Shown piece by piece: positions 52,077 through 59,678 of a stretch of 64,000 nt of DNA. Source of the stretch: Pseudomonas sp. Irchel 3E13 (GTDB lineage: Bacteria > Pseudomonadota > Gammaproteobacteria > Pseudomonadales > Pseudomonadaceae); NCBI RefSeq assembly GCF_900187455.1, contig NZ_FYDX01000014.1:124001-188000 (forward strand), written 5' to 3'. The position numbers were made by a program, and so were the translations under genes. The notes below the pieces were generated by a model, which worked only from the letters and a program-made list of their open reading frames with translations, ran no database searches and was not told where the DNA came from. Position 1 is the stretch's first letter; each line of letters begins with the position of its first letter.

Positions 52077-52481
52077 ATGGGAATTTGGACCGCATTAACA
52101 TTTTCGATAATAATTTTTGGCATCCCCGTCACGTTCGTCATCGCACTTTCTCATCGGATCTACATCACGAGAAAGTACCTCAACGAAATGATGGCATCCA
52201 TCAAGTGTAGCCCTGACTTATCCATGACCATGGATCTCTACGTATCACAAGGGCTTTCGAGACGGATACTTATCCCAAGCCTTTTGCATGGAGCAGTCTT
52301 TCAGGCCAGATTTATTTCGATCGGACTTATTTCTCGCTGTGATGCCGAGCACTTCCCAAAACACTTAAAAAACATACTAGCAAGGGATAACACTCTCCAG
52401 AAAATTGGACTCGCCTGGTTTTTACTGGCTTTCTTTATATTTATAGCCAGAAAATACATAAAGCAACTTGCCACACTCTAA
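52077..52481 (+). CDS. Small membrane protein, candidate immunity 1
   Basis: A 134-residue protein with a membrane segment at each end ('FSIIIFGIPVTFVIAL' about 8–23; 'IGLAWFLLAFFIFIARKYI' about 109–127) and a soluble middle. It starts one base after the putative effector's stop, so the two are translationally linked. GC is about 40% (24 of 60 bases at 52381–52440), far below the flanking genes. A two-helix membrane protein next to a membrane-acting effector fits an immunity role; no family recognised. Confidence 0.6.
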   Translation: MGIWTALTFSIIIFGIPVTFVIALSHRIYITRKYLNEMMASIKCSPDLSMTMDLYVSQGLSRRILIPSLLHGAVFQARFISIGLISRCDAEHFPKHLKNILARDNTLQKIGLAWFLLAFFIFIARKYIKQLATL

Positions 52482-52513
52482 ACCGTCTTAAATTTAGGAT
52501 CTATAAACACACC

Positions 52514-52912
52514 ATGATTGACATGACGATGTGGTCAAAAGGTATGTGGCTTTGCATTATTGGCATCGGCTTTATTACGCTTTATGCAGTTATCAATATA
52601 GACAAAAAAATCGAAGAAATGCACCACAGGGAAATTTTCAAGGCGATGCCCAATAGCAGCTACGTAGTGTTATCCGAGCATCTTATAACGCATGGAGACA
52701 AACACGAGAAAAACAACGCGAAAACCCTTTTGAATCACATTATTCTCCACCCGCACCTCTACACACTTGATGATCGGGTATGCGAAGACGACATCAAGAA
52801 CATTCCACCCCACATAGAAAAATGGAGCAAAACCTCAAGACTAATGATCATATTCCCCCTGATATGGATACTGGCTTTCACTATTCTCATGAAGCTGATT
52901 GGTAATTACTGA
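52514..52912 (+). CDS. Small membrane protein, candidate immunity 2
   Basis: A 132-residue protein with the same architecture as its neighbour: membrane segments at both ends ('MWLCIIGIGFITLYAVI' about 11–27; 'LMIIFPLIWILAFTILMKLI' about 110–129) around a soluble centre rich in His and Glu. AT-rich. The ribosome site is weak (AGGAT about 13 bases upstream). It may be a second or duplicated immunity protein. Sequence similarity to the first is not obvious by eye. Confidence 0.55.
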   Translation: MIDMTMWSKGMWLCIIGIGFITLYAVINIDKKIEEMHHREIFKAMPNSSYVVLSEHLITHGDKHEKNNAKTLLNHIILHPHLYTLDDRVCEDDIKNIPPHIEKWSKTSRLMIIFPLIWILAFTILMKLIGNY

Positions 52913-52953
52913 ATTTCAAAAGGATCATTGTGAGCACATGCCCCTTCCATAGC

Positions 52954-52981
52954 GGTGCCCCTCACCTAATGATAGGGCACC
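52954..52981. terminator. Hairpin between immunity 2 and receptor 3 genes
   Basis: GGTGCCC (52954–52960) and GGGCACC (52975–52981) form a 7-bp stem with a 14-base loop between convergent genes. No clear T run. Confidence 0.45.
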
Positions 52982-52990
52982 TTGTATCCC

Positions 52991-55474
52991 TTAAAACTCC
53001 AGCTTCGTCGTCACCATCACATTCCGCGGCGCCCCATAACTCCCGCTGTAGAAGTTCTCATCCAGCGAACTCACATACTTCTTGTCGAACAGGTTGTTGA
53101 CGGTCGCGGTTGCCGACCATTGGGAGGTGAGTTGATAGCGGGCCATCAGGCCGACCGTGGCGTAGTCGTCCTGCTTGTAGGTCGATGGCGACGGCAACAT
53201 CCAGCTTTCGGAGGTGAAGTGGATGCTGCTTTGCCAGTTCACACCGCCGCCGACGGTCAGGAGCTCCAGTGCGCCAGGCAGGCGGTAGGTGGTCCAGAGC
53301 TTGAAGATGTCTGTCGGGATGATGGTCTTGATCCGCTCGCCTTCGCTGTCCTTGACCCGCGAGTGGCTGTAGCTGGCGTCGACGTTCCAGCCCGGCAGGA
53401 TCTCGCCGCTGACTTCCATTTCGAACCCACGGGTGGTGGTTTTCTTCGCGGCGTAGGCGGTGTCGTAGTCGGTGCCGATGATGATGCCGTCGGGCACGTT
53501 GTCGTTTTCCAGCTTCACCTCGAACAACGCGAAGGCAGTGTTCAGGCGACCGTCAAAGTACTCGCCCTTGAGGCCGATTTCGTAGTTGTCGCCTTCTCGC
53601 GGGTCGAGCAGTTTGCCGCTCTGGTCCTTGTAGGTCTGCGGCTTGAAGATGCTGGTGTAGCTGGCGTACAGCGAGTGGTTGTCGTCGAGGTCGTAGACCA
53701 CGCCGGCATAGGGTGTGACTTCGCCGCTGACCCGCACCGAATCGTCGGTGTTCAGGTAGACCATGGCCGGGACGTTGTAGTGGTAGCTGGCGCCGTATTT
53801 GTAGTTGCTCACCCGGGCACCGAGCACCAGCGACAGGTCGTCGGTGGGCTTGAGGCGGGTCGCCAGGTAGGCGCCGTTCTGCCGCTGCTGCAAGTTGTCG
53901 TCTTCGCGGTTGATGCTGTACGTCGGGCGCGGGCCGTAGTTGTCCCAGGTGCGGATATTCACCGGCAGGCCACTGACGAGGTTGTTGCTGCCACCGGACG
54001 CGGTGGGATGGCCGAAGCCGTTGCGGCGGTTTTCGTAGTCCTGGTAGTTGAAGCCCATGACCAGTTCATGCTCGCGGCCGAAGGCCTGGAACGGGCCGGA
54101 GAGCATCAGGTCGAGGCCTTTTTGCTTCTGCCAGTTTTCGCCCTTGGTGGCGGTATATTTCAGGCCGCTGCCGGTGGCCGGATCGACGAAGCCGGTGGAC
54201 GTGCCGGCGATCACCGAATCGTAGTCGCGGGTGCCGTAGAGGTAGCTGGTGGACAGTTTCAGGGTCCAGTCATTGGCCAGCTTCTGCTCGATGGAGGCGA
54301 AGCTGTTGATGATTTCCTGATGGTTGCTGCTGTCGCGACTGGCCGGGTTGTCGGAGCGCGAGGTGTGCAGCTTGTTGCCGTACTTGTCGAGCAGCGGCAG
54401 GCCGGTTGTGGAGAACCCGCGCGGATCGCTGTCCAGGTAGTCCACGCCGACGGTGAGCAGGGTGCTGTCGCTCAGGTCGAATTCGGTGATCCCGTAGAGG
54501 ATGGTTTTTTCCTGCTGCAGGTGGTCGGTGAAACTGTTGCCCTGTTGATACGCCGCCACCGCCCGGCCACGCACGTTGCCGCTGTCGGTCAGCGGGCCGG
54601 AGACATCCACTTCCGTGCGGTACAGGTCCCAGGAGCCGAGGCCGGCGCTGATGTAGCCCTTGAAGGTGTCGGTGGGGCGCTTGCGCACCAGGTTGACGGT
54701 GCCGGAAGGATCACCCGCGCCAGAGAGCAAGCCGGTGGCGCCGCGCACCACTTCGACCCGGTCGTAGATCGCCATGTCCGCCAGCGCATGGGGCAGCGCC
54801 TGGCTGAAGGCGAAGGACGTGGTGGGCATGCCGTCGAACTGATAGTTGTCGATTGCCAGGCCACGGGAGAACACGTAGAGCCGGTCGCTGCCCGGGCTCT
54901 GCACATTGAGCCCCGGCGCCTGTTCCAGCACCTGGCCGATGCTGCGCAGGTTCTGATCGTCTATACGCTGGCGGGTCAGCACGCTCACCGACTGCGGGGT
55001 TTCGCGCAGGCTCATGTTCAATTTGGTGGCGGTGTTTGTCGCACCGGTGGTGTAGGAACCCGTGCCTTCGGTGGTGCTCCCCAGCCCCACGCCCGTGACA
55101 CTGGTCGCGCCCAGCTCCAGCGCGCCGTTGACCTGTGGAACGTCGATCAACACATAGCCGTCCGGGCTGGACTGGGCTTGCAGGCCCTGACCGCGCAGCA
55201 GTGTGGCGAACCCTTCCGGCACGCCATAGCTGCCTTGCAGACCGGTGCTGCGCTTGCGTGCCACCTGCTCGGCATTGAAGGAAATCGCCACGCCGGATTC
55301 GCGTGCATAACGGCTCAGCACATCACCCAGCGCGCCGGCCGGGATGTCGTAGCGCTGCACCTGTTGCTGGGCCTGGGCCGGCAAGGTCGCGAACAAAGGG
55401 GCGCCGACGATGGCGAAGTGGATGGCCAGCGCCAGGGCACTGCTGGCGTTGCGGGGGCGTAGCGATGCAGACAT
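52991..55474 (-). CDS. TonB-dependent siderophore receptor, FpvA-like (unit 3)
   Basis: An 827-residue transducer: signal peptide to about 35 ('LPAQAQQQ'), STN domain (about 40–115, 'RYDIPAGALGDVLSRYARESGVAISF'), plug ('MSLRETPQSVSVLTRQRIDDQNLRSIGQVLEQAPGLNV', 'YDRVEVVRGATGLLSGAGDPSGTVNLVRKRPTDTF') and barrel ending in '…MVTTKLEF'. Very similar in plan to receptor 2. Belongs to the FpvA/FoxA/ferric-rhodotorulic-acid group. Preceded by its fecR and sigma genes and a FecI-like promoter. Confidence 0.95.
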   Translation of the reverse strand: MSASLRPRNASSALALAIHFAIVGAPLFATLPAQAQQQVQRYDIPAGALGDVLSRYARESGVAISFNAEQVARKRSTGLQGSYGVPEGFATLLRGQGLQAQSSPDGYVLIDVPQVNGALELGATSVTGVGLGSTTEGTGSYTTGATNTATKLNMSLRETPQSVSVLTRQRIDDQNLRSIGQVLEQAPGLNVQSPGSDRLYVFSRGLAIDNYQFDGMPTTSFAFSQALPHALADMAIYDRVEVVRGATGLLSGAGDPSGTVNLVRKRPTDTFKGYISAGLGSWDLYRTEVDVSGPLTDSGNVRGRAVAAYQQGNSFTDHLQQEKTILYGITEFDLSDSTLLTVGVDYLDSDPRGFSTTGLPLLDKYGNKLHTSRSDNPASRDSSNHQEIINSFASIEQKLANDWTLKLSTSYLYGTRDYDSVIAGTSTGFVDPATGSGLKYTATKGENWQKQKGLDLMLSGPFQAFGREHELVMGFNYQDYENRRNGFGHPTASGGSNNLVSGLPVNIRTWDNYGPRPTYSINREDDNLQQRQNGAYLATRLKPTDDLSLVLGARVSNYKYGASYHYNVPAMVYLNTDDSVRVSGEVTPYAGVVYDLDDNHSLYASYTSIFKPQTYKDQSGKLLDPREGDNYEIGLKGEYFDGRLNTAFALFEVKLENDNVPDGIIIGTDYDTAYAAKKTTTRGFEMEVSGEILPGWNVDASYSHSRVKDSEGERIKTIIPTDIFKLWTTYRLPGALELLTVGGGVNWQSSIHFTSESWMLPSPSTYKQDDYATVGLMARYQLTSQWSATATVNNLFDKKYVSSLDENFYSGSYGAPRNVMVTTKLEF

Positions 55475-55524
55475 CTTCCGTAGTCCTCGTTAGGTGTTGG
55501 CTAGTACAAGGACGCACGGCAAAC

Positions 55525-55556
55525 GATTAGTGGAAAAAGGTTTGAGAATTATTTCT
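55525..55556 (-). promoter_or_regulatory. FecI-type promoter before receptor 3
   Basis: On the minus strand AGAAATAATTCTC overlaps the fecR stop codon, resembling the E. coli fecA -35 region (GGAAATAATTCT, from memory). A TTTTTCC tract follows at the -10 distance. Confidence 0.5.
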
Positions 55557-56496
55557 GTTCGAGACGAACCCGGGTCAGCCACGGGGTGTAGTGCTCGACC
55601 TCGATCGGCAGGCTGCGCGCCAGCAGGCGCAATGCGCGCTCGCTGTCGTCGGCGGGCAGTACCGCAGAGACTTTCAGCCCGGCCAGGGCCTTCGCGTCAT
55701 AGCTCAGGTAACCGCGATGATGACGGGCCAGGCGCTCCAGCACCTGGCTCAGCGGCTGCTCGCGAATCACCAGTTGATGAGCGTTCCACGCCTGCTCCAG
55801 CCCGACCCCGTCCACCGGTTGCGGCGGATGGATGCCATGGGCGTCGAACTGCACCTGTTGGCCGGCCGGCACGGTGACGCTGTCGCCGGCGCTCTTCACT
55901 TCGGTGCTGGATTCGATCATCGCCAACCGCGTGGACTCACCCAGACGCTCGACCACGAAGCGCGTGCCCAGGGCACGCACGCTGCCGTGTTCGGTGACCA
56001 CCAGGAAGGGCCGGCTGGCATCCTTGGCCACATCGACGAGGATTTCGCCGCTGACCAGGCGCAGGGTGCGGGTTTGCCCATCGAATTGCAGGTCCACCGC
56101 CGAACGCCCATCGAGCTGGATACGGCTGCCGTCGGGCAGTTGCTGACTGCTCCATTGGCCGACGCCCGTGCGGATGTCGGCCATCAGGTAGGCCGGCGGA
56201 AATTGCTGCAGCGCCAACGCGGCGGGGATCGCCAGCATTGCCGCGACGGCCAGTGCCTTGAGGCTGCGCCGCGTCCGCGAACGCGCGACCACGGTGCCCA
56301 GCGCCGCGCGCACCGGTGCGCTCGGCAGGTCATGCAGTGGCGCCAGACTACCCTGTAGCGCCTGAACGGCCTGACGATGGGTGGGATCGGCAGTCAACCA
56401 GACACGGAAGGCTTCCCGCGCCTCGGCATCCGGCTCGTCGTCCATGCGCACCAGCCATTTGGCCGCCTGACGCAGCACCGCCGCCGGGAGCTTCAC
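55549..56496 (-). CDS. FecR-type sigma regulator (unit 3)
   Basis: A 315-residue regulator from GTG 56496, which overlaps the sigma stop (GTGA). DUF4880 domain ('AAKWLVRMDDEPDAEAREAFRVWLTADPTHRQAV'), one membrane segment (about 83–98, 'ALAVAAMLAIPAALAL'), FecR domain ('QQLPDGSRIQLDGRSAVDLQFDG') and C-terminal receptor-contact domain ('LSQVLERLARHHRGYLSYD'). The same frame stays open to 57012, but that part is the shadow of the sigma gene. Confidence 0.93.
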   Translation of the reverse strand: MKLPAAVLRQAAKWLVRMDDEPDAEAREAFRVWLTADPTHRQAVQALQGSLAPLHDLPSAPVRAALGTVVARSRTRRSLKALAVAAMLAIPAALALQQFPPAYLMADIRTGVGQWSSQQLPDGSRIQLDGRSAVDLQFDGQTRTLRLVSGEILVDVAKDASRPFLVVTEHGSVRALGTRFVVERLGESTRLAMIESSTEVKSAGDSVTVPAGQQVQFDAHGIHPPQPVDGVGLEQAWNAHQLVIREQPLSQVLERLARHHRGYLSYDAKALAGLKVSAVLPADDSERALRLLARSLPIEVEHYTPWLTRVRLEQK

Positions 56497-57005
56497 AGCA
56501 CACCACCGGCGGCGTGGCATTGCAGCAGTGCCTGAACCAGATCGTTCTGCACGGTCTTGGTCGAGACGTTCAATTGCTCGGCGATCTGCGCATGGCTCAA
56601 GCCATCCAGATGGCGCAGGACGAACACCTGGCGCATGCGCGGCGACATGTTTTCCAGCGCCCGGGCGATATGCTCCAACGCCTGCACAGCGGCCATCACC
56701 TGTTCCGCGGACGGTGCCTGTTCCATGAATTCGGCATGCCGCGCGAGTTCGTCGCGGTAAGCCTGTTCGAGCTTGTGTCGACGACTGCGATCCACCAACA
56801 AGCGCCGCGCCACGGTGGCGAGAAACGCCCGCGGCTCGCGCGGCGTGACATAGGCGCCAGCGCCCAGCAGACGGATGAAGGTGTCCTGGGCCATGTCCGC
56901 AGCATTGTGCGGACAGTCCAGGCGCCGCCGCAGCCAGCTCAGCAGCCAGCCGTGATAGCCCTTGTACAACGCATCGAGACTGTCTGCTGGCGGAGTGGCT
57001 TTCAT
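56493..57005 (-). CDS. FecI-family ECF sigma factor (unit 3)
   Basis: A 170-residue ECF sigma factor: region 2 ('RLDCPHNAADMAQDTFIRLL', 'PRAFLATVARRLLVDRSRR'), region 4 ('HLDGLSHAQIAEQLNVSTKTVQNDLVQALLQC'). These match the FecI consensus closely. ATG 57005, with a Fur-like box 15–33 bases upstream. Confidence 0.95.
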   Translation of the reverse strand: MKATPPADSLDALYKGYHGWLLSWLRRRLDCPHNAADMAQDTFIRLLGAGAYVTPREPRAFLATVARRLLVDRSRRHKLEQAYRDELARHAEFMEQAPSAEQVMAAVQALEHIARALENMSPRMRQVFVLRHLDGLSHAQIAEQLNVSTKTVQNDLVQALLQCHAAGGVL

Positions 57006-57019
57006 GGGACACAGGACTA

Positions 57020-57038
57020 AATGGGAATGATTCTATCT
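57020..57038. promoter_or_regulatory. Fur-box-like site before sigma gene 3
   Basis: AATGGGAATGATTCTATCT fits the Fur consensus (GAATGAT core) and lies just upstream of the sigma start. Confidence 0.7.
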
Positions 57039-57069
57039 TACGGCGCCGACACAGAAAGTTGCAATCCGC

Positions 57070-57675
57070 TCAACGCACACTGGCGAACAGCACCGTCACG
57101 CCGAGCCCGAGCAGCGCCATGCCGATCACCCGGTCCACAAGCAATTGACGCTCGATCATTACCCGGCGCAGCGGCGCACTGGAAAAGCCCAACGCCACCA
57201 GGCTGAACCACACCCAGTGGGCCACGGACATGAACAGGCCGTAGCCGAATTGCTGCGCCAGCGAACTGCCCGGCCCGACCACCTGGGTATAGGCGCTGAC
57301 CACGAACAGCAGCGTCTTGGGATTGAGCGCGTTGGTGAGGAAACCCGCAACGAAGGTGCCTCTGGCTGCGGGCGCTTCGCCGTCCAGTGACAGGCGGCGG
57401 GTGTTGGTCAGCGAGCTGTAGCCGAGGTAGATCAGGTAGCCGGCGCCGAGCACTTTCATCAACAGGAATAGCGTCGGCGAATGCTGCACCAGCACGGACA
57501 CCCCGAGCACGGTGTACAGCACATGCACCTGCACGCCACAGGCGATGCCGAGCGCGGCGAGCAGGCCGCTACGCCGGCCGAAGGCATAGCTGGCCCGAGT
57601 GACCATGGCGAAATCCGGCCCGGGGCTGATGACCGCCAACACGGTGAACAGGGCAACGGCGATGAGTTCGTTCAC
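57070..57675 (-). CDS. LysE/RhtB-family amino-acid exporter
   Basis: A 201-residue inner-membrane exporter with six predicted segments, starting 'MNELIAVALFTVLAVISPGPDFAMVTRAS', the LysE hallmark SPGPD, and 'GFLTNALNPKTLLF'. GTG 57675 with GGGAA upstream. It is divergent from a LysR gene, the usual regulator of such exporters. Substrate is probably an amino acid, unspecified. Confidence 0.93.
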   Translation of the reverse strand: MNELIAVALFTVLAVISPGPDFAMVTRASYAFGRRSGLLAALGIACGVQVHVLYTVLGVSVLVQHSPTLFLLMKVLGAGYLIYLGYSSLTNTRRLSLDGEAPAARGTFVAGFLTNALNPKTLLFVVSAYTQVVGPGSSLAQQFGYGLFMSVAHWVWFSLVALGFSSAPLRRVMIERQLLVDRVIGMALLGLGVTVLFASVR

Positions 57676-57804
57676 AAAGATTCCCTTTCTGGATACGCAA
57701 GCAAATAGCGCAGATCGACTACGCGGTCCGCCATTATCGAAACCCTGACCACGGCTTAAAAAGCGATTTATAGTGCGGCAAATCCGCTAGTTTTCCTCAC
57801 AGAT

Positions 57805-58674
57805 ATGAAACTGCCTGCCCTCACCGCCTTTCGCTACTTCGATGTCGCCGCGCGCACGGGCAGCTTCGTCCGCGCCGCCGAACAATTGCACGTCACCCAC
57901 GGCGCGGTCAGCCGCCAGGTGCGCTTGCTGGAAGCGTCGCTGGGGGTGGAGCTGTTCGAGCGACGCAACCGCGCGATCTTCCTCAACGCTGCGGGCCGCG
58001 CCTTGCTGGCAACCACCCAGTCGGTGTTCGAACAGCTCGAAGGCACGGTCTATCGCCTGCAGCAACAGGCCAGGGAAAACGTATTGGTGTTGTCCTGCGA
58101 GCCAACCCTGGCGATGAAATGGCTGATCCCGCGACTGCCGGCGTTCCAGGCCGCGCACCCGGATATCCAGTTGCACCTGATGGCGGCTGGCGGCCCGGTG
58201 GATTTCGCCCGCAGCGGCATCGACCTGGCGCTGCGCCGCGACGACTTTCAGTGGGAAGACGGGCTGCATGTGCGCAAGGTCTGCGACGAGTGGGTCGGGC
58301 CGGTCGTCAGCCCTTCGCGGTCGTTGCCCGCGCAGGGATTCACCGGCCAGCGCCTGCTGCACAGCACCACTCGCCCTGGCGCCTGGGCCACCTGGCTGCG
58401 CCTGAGCGGACAGCCGGACAACAGCGAAAGCCGCGCCGACTACGAACATTTCTACCTGTGCATTCAGGCTGCGGTGGCGGGCCTCGGCGTGGCCATTGCG
58501 TCGCGAATGATGGTCGACGATGAACTCGCCAGCGGCCAGTTACAGGCGCCCCACGGTTTCGTTCGCGACGGCTCGGCGTATGTGCTGCTCTGTCCGCAGC
58601 CTTGGGAGGAATCGGAGAAATGCCGGCGCTTTGCGGACTGGGTGGTTGAGAAGACCCACAGCAATCCGGCGTGA
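57805..58674 (+). CDS. LysR-type regulator (GcvA-like)
   Basis: A 289-residue LysR protein with helix-turn-helix 'SFVRAAEQLHVTHGAVSRQVRLLEASLGVELFERR' (about 18–52) and an effector domain of the GcvA type. ATG 57805. Divergent from the LysE exporter by 129 bases, which it probably regulates in response to the exported amino acid. Confidence 0.92.
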   Translation: MKLPALTAFRYFDVAARTGSFVRAAEQLHVTHGAVSRQVRLLEASLGVELFERRNRAIFLNAAGRALLATTQSVFEQLEGTVYRLQQQARENVLVLSCEPTLAMKWLIPRLPAFQAAHPDIQLHLMAAGGPVDFARSGIDLALRRDDFQWEDGLHVRKVCDEWVGPVVSPSRSLPAQGFTGQRLLHSTTRPGAWATWLRLSGQPDNSESRADYEHFYLCIQAAVAGLGVAIASRMMVDDELASGQLQAPHGFVRDGSAYVLLCPQPWEESEKCRRFADWVVEKTHSNPA

Positions 58675-58718
58675 GGTTACACTCGGCCCTCAGAATTTTC
58701 CGACGCAAGGACTGCACG

Positions 58719-59054
58719 ATGAACAAGCCCTGGCTGGCCCTGATCACCCTCCTCGCCTTCACCGGCTACACCCTCTACAGCATGAGCATCGCCGAACAAT
58801 CCCTGCTGCAGTTCGGTGTGCAACTGATGTCAAGCCCCGACACCGCGCAGGTGGTGATCGACCTTTACATCATGGCCGGCCTCGCCTGCGCCTGGATGGC
58901 CCAAGACGCTCGGGCCAAAGGTCGGTCGCTGCTCAGCGTGCTGCCGTATTTCCTGCTGACGGCGGTGTTCGTGTCGATCGGCCCATTGCTGTATCTGGTG
59001 ATCAACGGGTTTCGTCATTCGCCAGCCGCACACAGAACGACGAATCCGCACTAA
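58719..59054 (+). CDS. DUF2834 membrane protein
   Basis: A 111-residue protein with three hydrophobic segments ('ALITLLAFTGYTLYSMS', 'VVIDLYIMAGLACAWMA', 'LPYFLLTAVFVSIGPLLYLVI') and the polar 'QDARAKGRS' loop typical of DUF2834. ATG 58719 with GCAAGG upstream. Its last 53 bases overlap the convergent peptidase gene, including the C-terminal 'HRTTNPH'. Function unknown. Confidence 0.85.
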   Translation: MNKPWLALITLLAFTGYTLYSMSIAEQSLLQFGVQLMSSPDTAQVVIDLYIMAGLACAWMAQDARAKGRSLLSVLPYFLLTAVFVSIGPLLYLVINGFRHSPAAHRTTNPH

Positions 59055-59595
59055 AGTCGCCACCCCAGGTGCGATAGCCGGCGGTATCGATATGAATACG
59101 CCCTGACGGATAACGCCCTAGGCCCATGTTCCAGACCTTGCCATAGCGCTGCCAGAAACGGCACAACGGTTGCGGGTCGCTGCCCTTGGCCAGCAGTAGA
59201 TCGACGGCGAAGGCGCGGGTGTGGGCACTGCCGACCGCGCCGCCGGCGCAGCGATTAAGTGCCGGGTCACGGTAGGCCGACACCACTTCATAGGGTCCGA
59301 GAATCCGTTCATCACTGAGCAGGTCCAGCAGCCGCAAGGTGCTGCGTACCTCCGGCCATTGCGCCACGGGCGGCACCGCAAAAGGCTCGGCGCGGCACTG
59401 GCGCCAGTCGCTGGCCGAGCGCAGCAACTGATACAGCGGCACCACGCCGTACAGTTGCGCATCCACCAGCATTTCGCGGAAGGGCCGGGTCTGATGGTCC
59501 GCCGTCCATTGAGCGAACAACCAAAGATCGCGCTCATCCGCCTGGGCCGCGGTACTGATCAACAGGGCCGCAATCGCCTTTTTCCATCCGTTCAT
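59002..59595 (-). CDS. M15-like peptidase (DUF882/YcbK family)
   Basis: A 197-residue exported protein: signal peptide 'MNGWKKAIAALLISTAAQA', then 'VVSAYRDPALNRCAGGAVGSAHTRAFAVDLLL' (the SxH…D metal-binding pattern of M15 D,D-peptidases) and 'MGLGRYPSGRIHIDTAGYRTWGG' with the third metal ligand in 'HID'. It probably trims peptidoglycan cross-links. ATG 59595 has GAAGAGGGCGG upstream. Its 3' end overlaps the DUF2834 gene by 53 bases. Confidence 0.85.
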   Translation of the reverse strand: MNGWKKAIAALLISTAAQADERDLWLFAQWTADHQTRPFREMLVDAQLYGVVPLYQLLRSASDWRQCRAEPFAVPPVAQWPEVRSTLRLLDLLSDERILGPYEVVSAYRDPALNRCAGGAVGSAHTRAFAVDLLLAKGSDPQPLCRFWQRYGKVWNMGLGRYPSGRIHIDTAGYRTWGGDFSADSSFCVRLANDETR

Positions 59596-59678
59596 CCGCC
59601 CTCTTCCCATGGCCCCGGCAACTCCCCCAGTATGGCAATCCTCCCAATCGGAGGGAGGCATCTGACAAGGAGTTAAGC

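Noticed and set aside
50717..52912. Complete type VI secretion locus
   Set aside because: Only PAAR-like, putative effector and membrane genes are present; no VgrG, Hcp or sheath genes.
52982..55462. 826-codon plus-strand frame opposite receptor 3
   Set aside because: Antisense artefact of the receptor gene.
56497..57012. Extended N-terminus of the unit 3 FecR
   Set aside because: The frame is open but lies over the sigma gene; the GTGA overlap at 56496 gives the normal FecR start.
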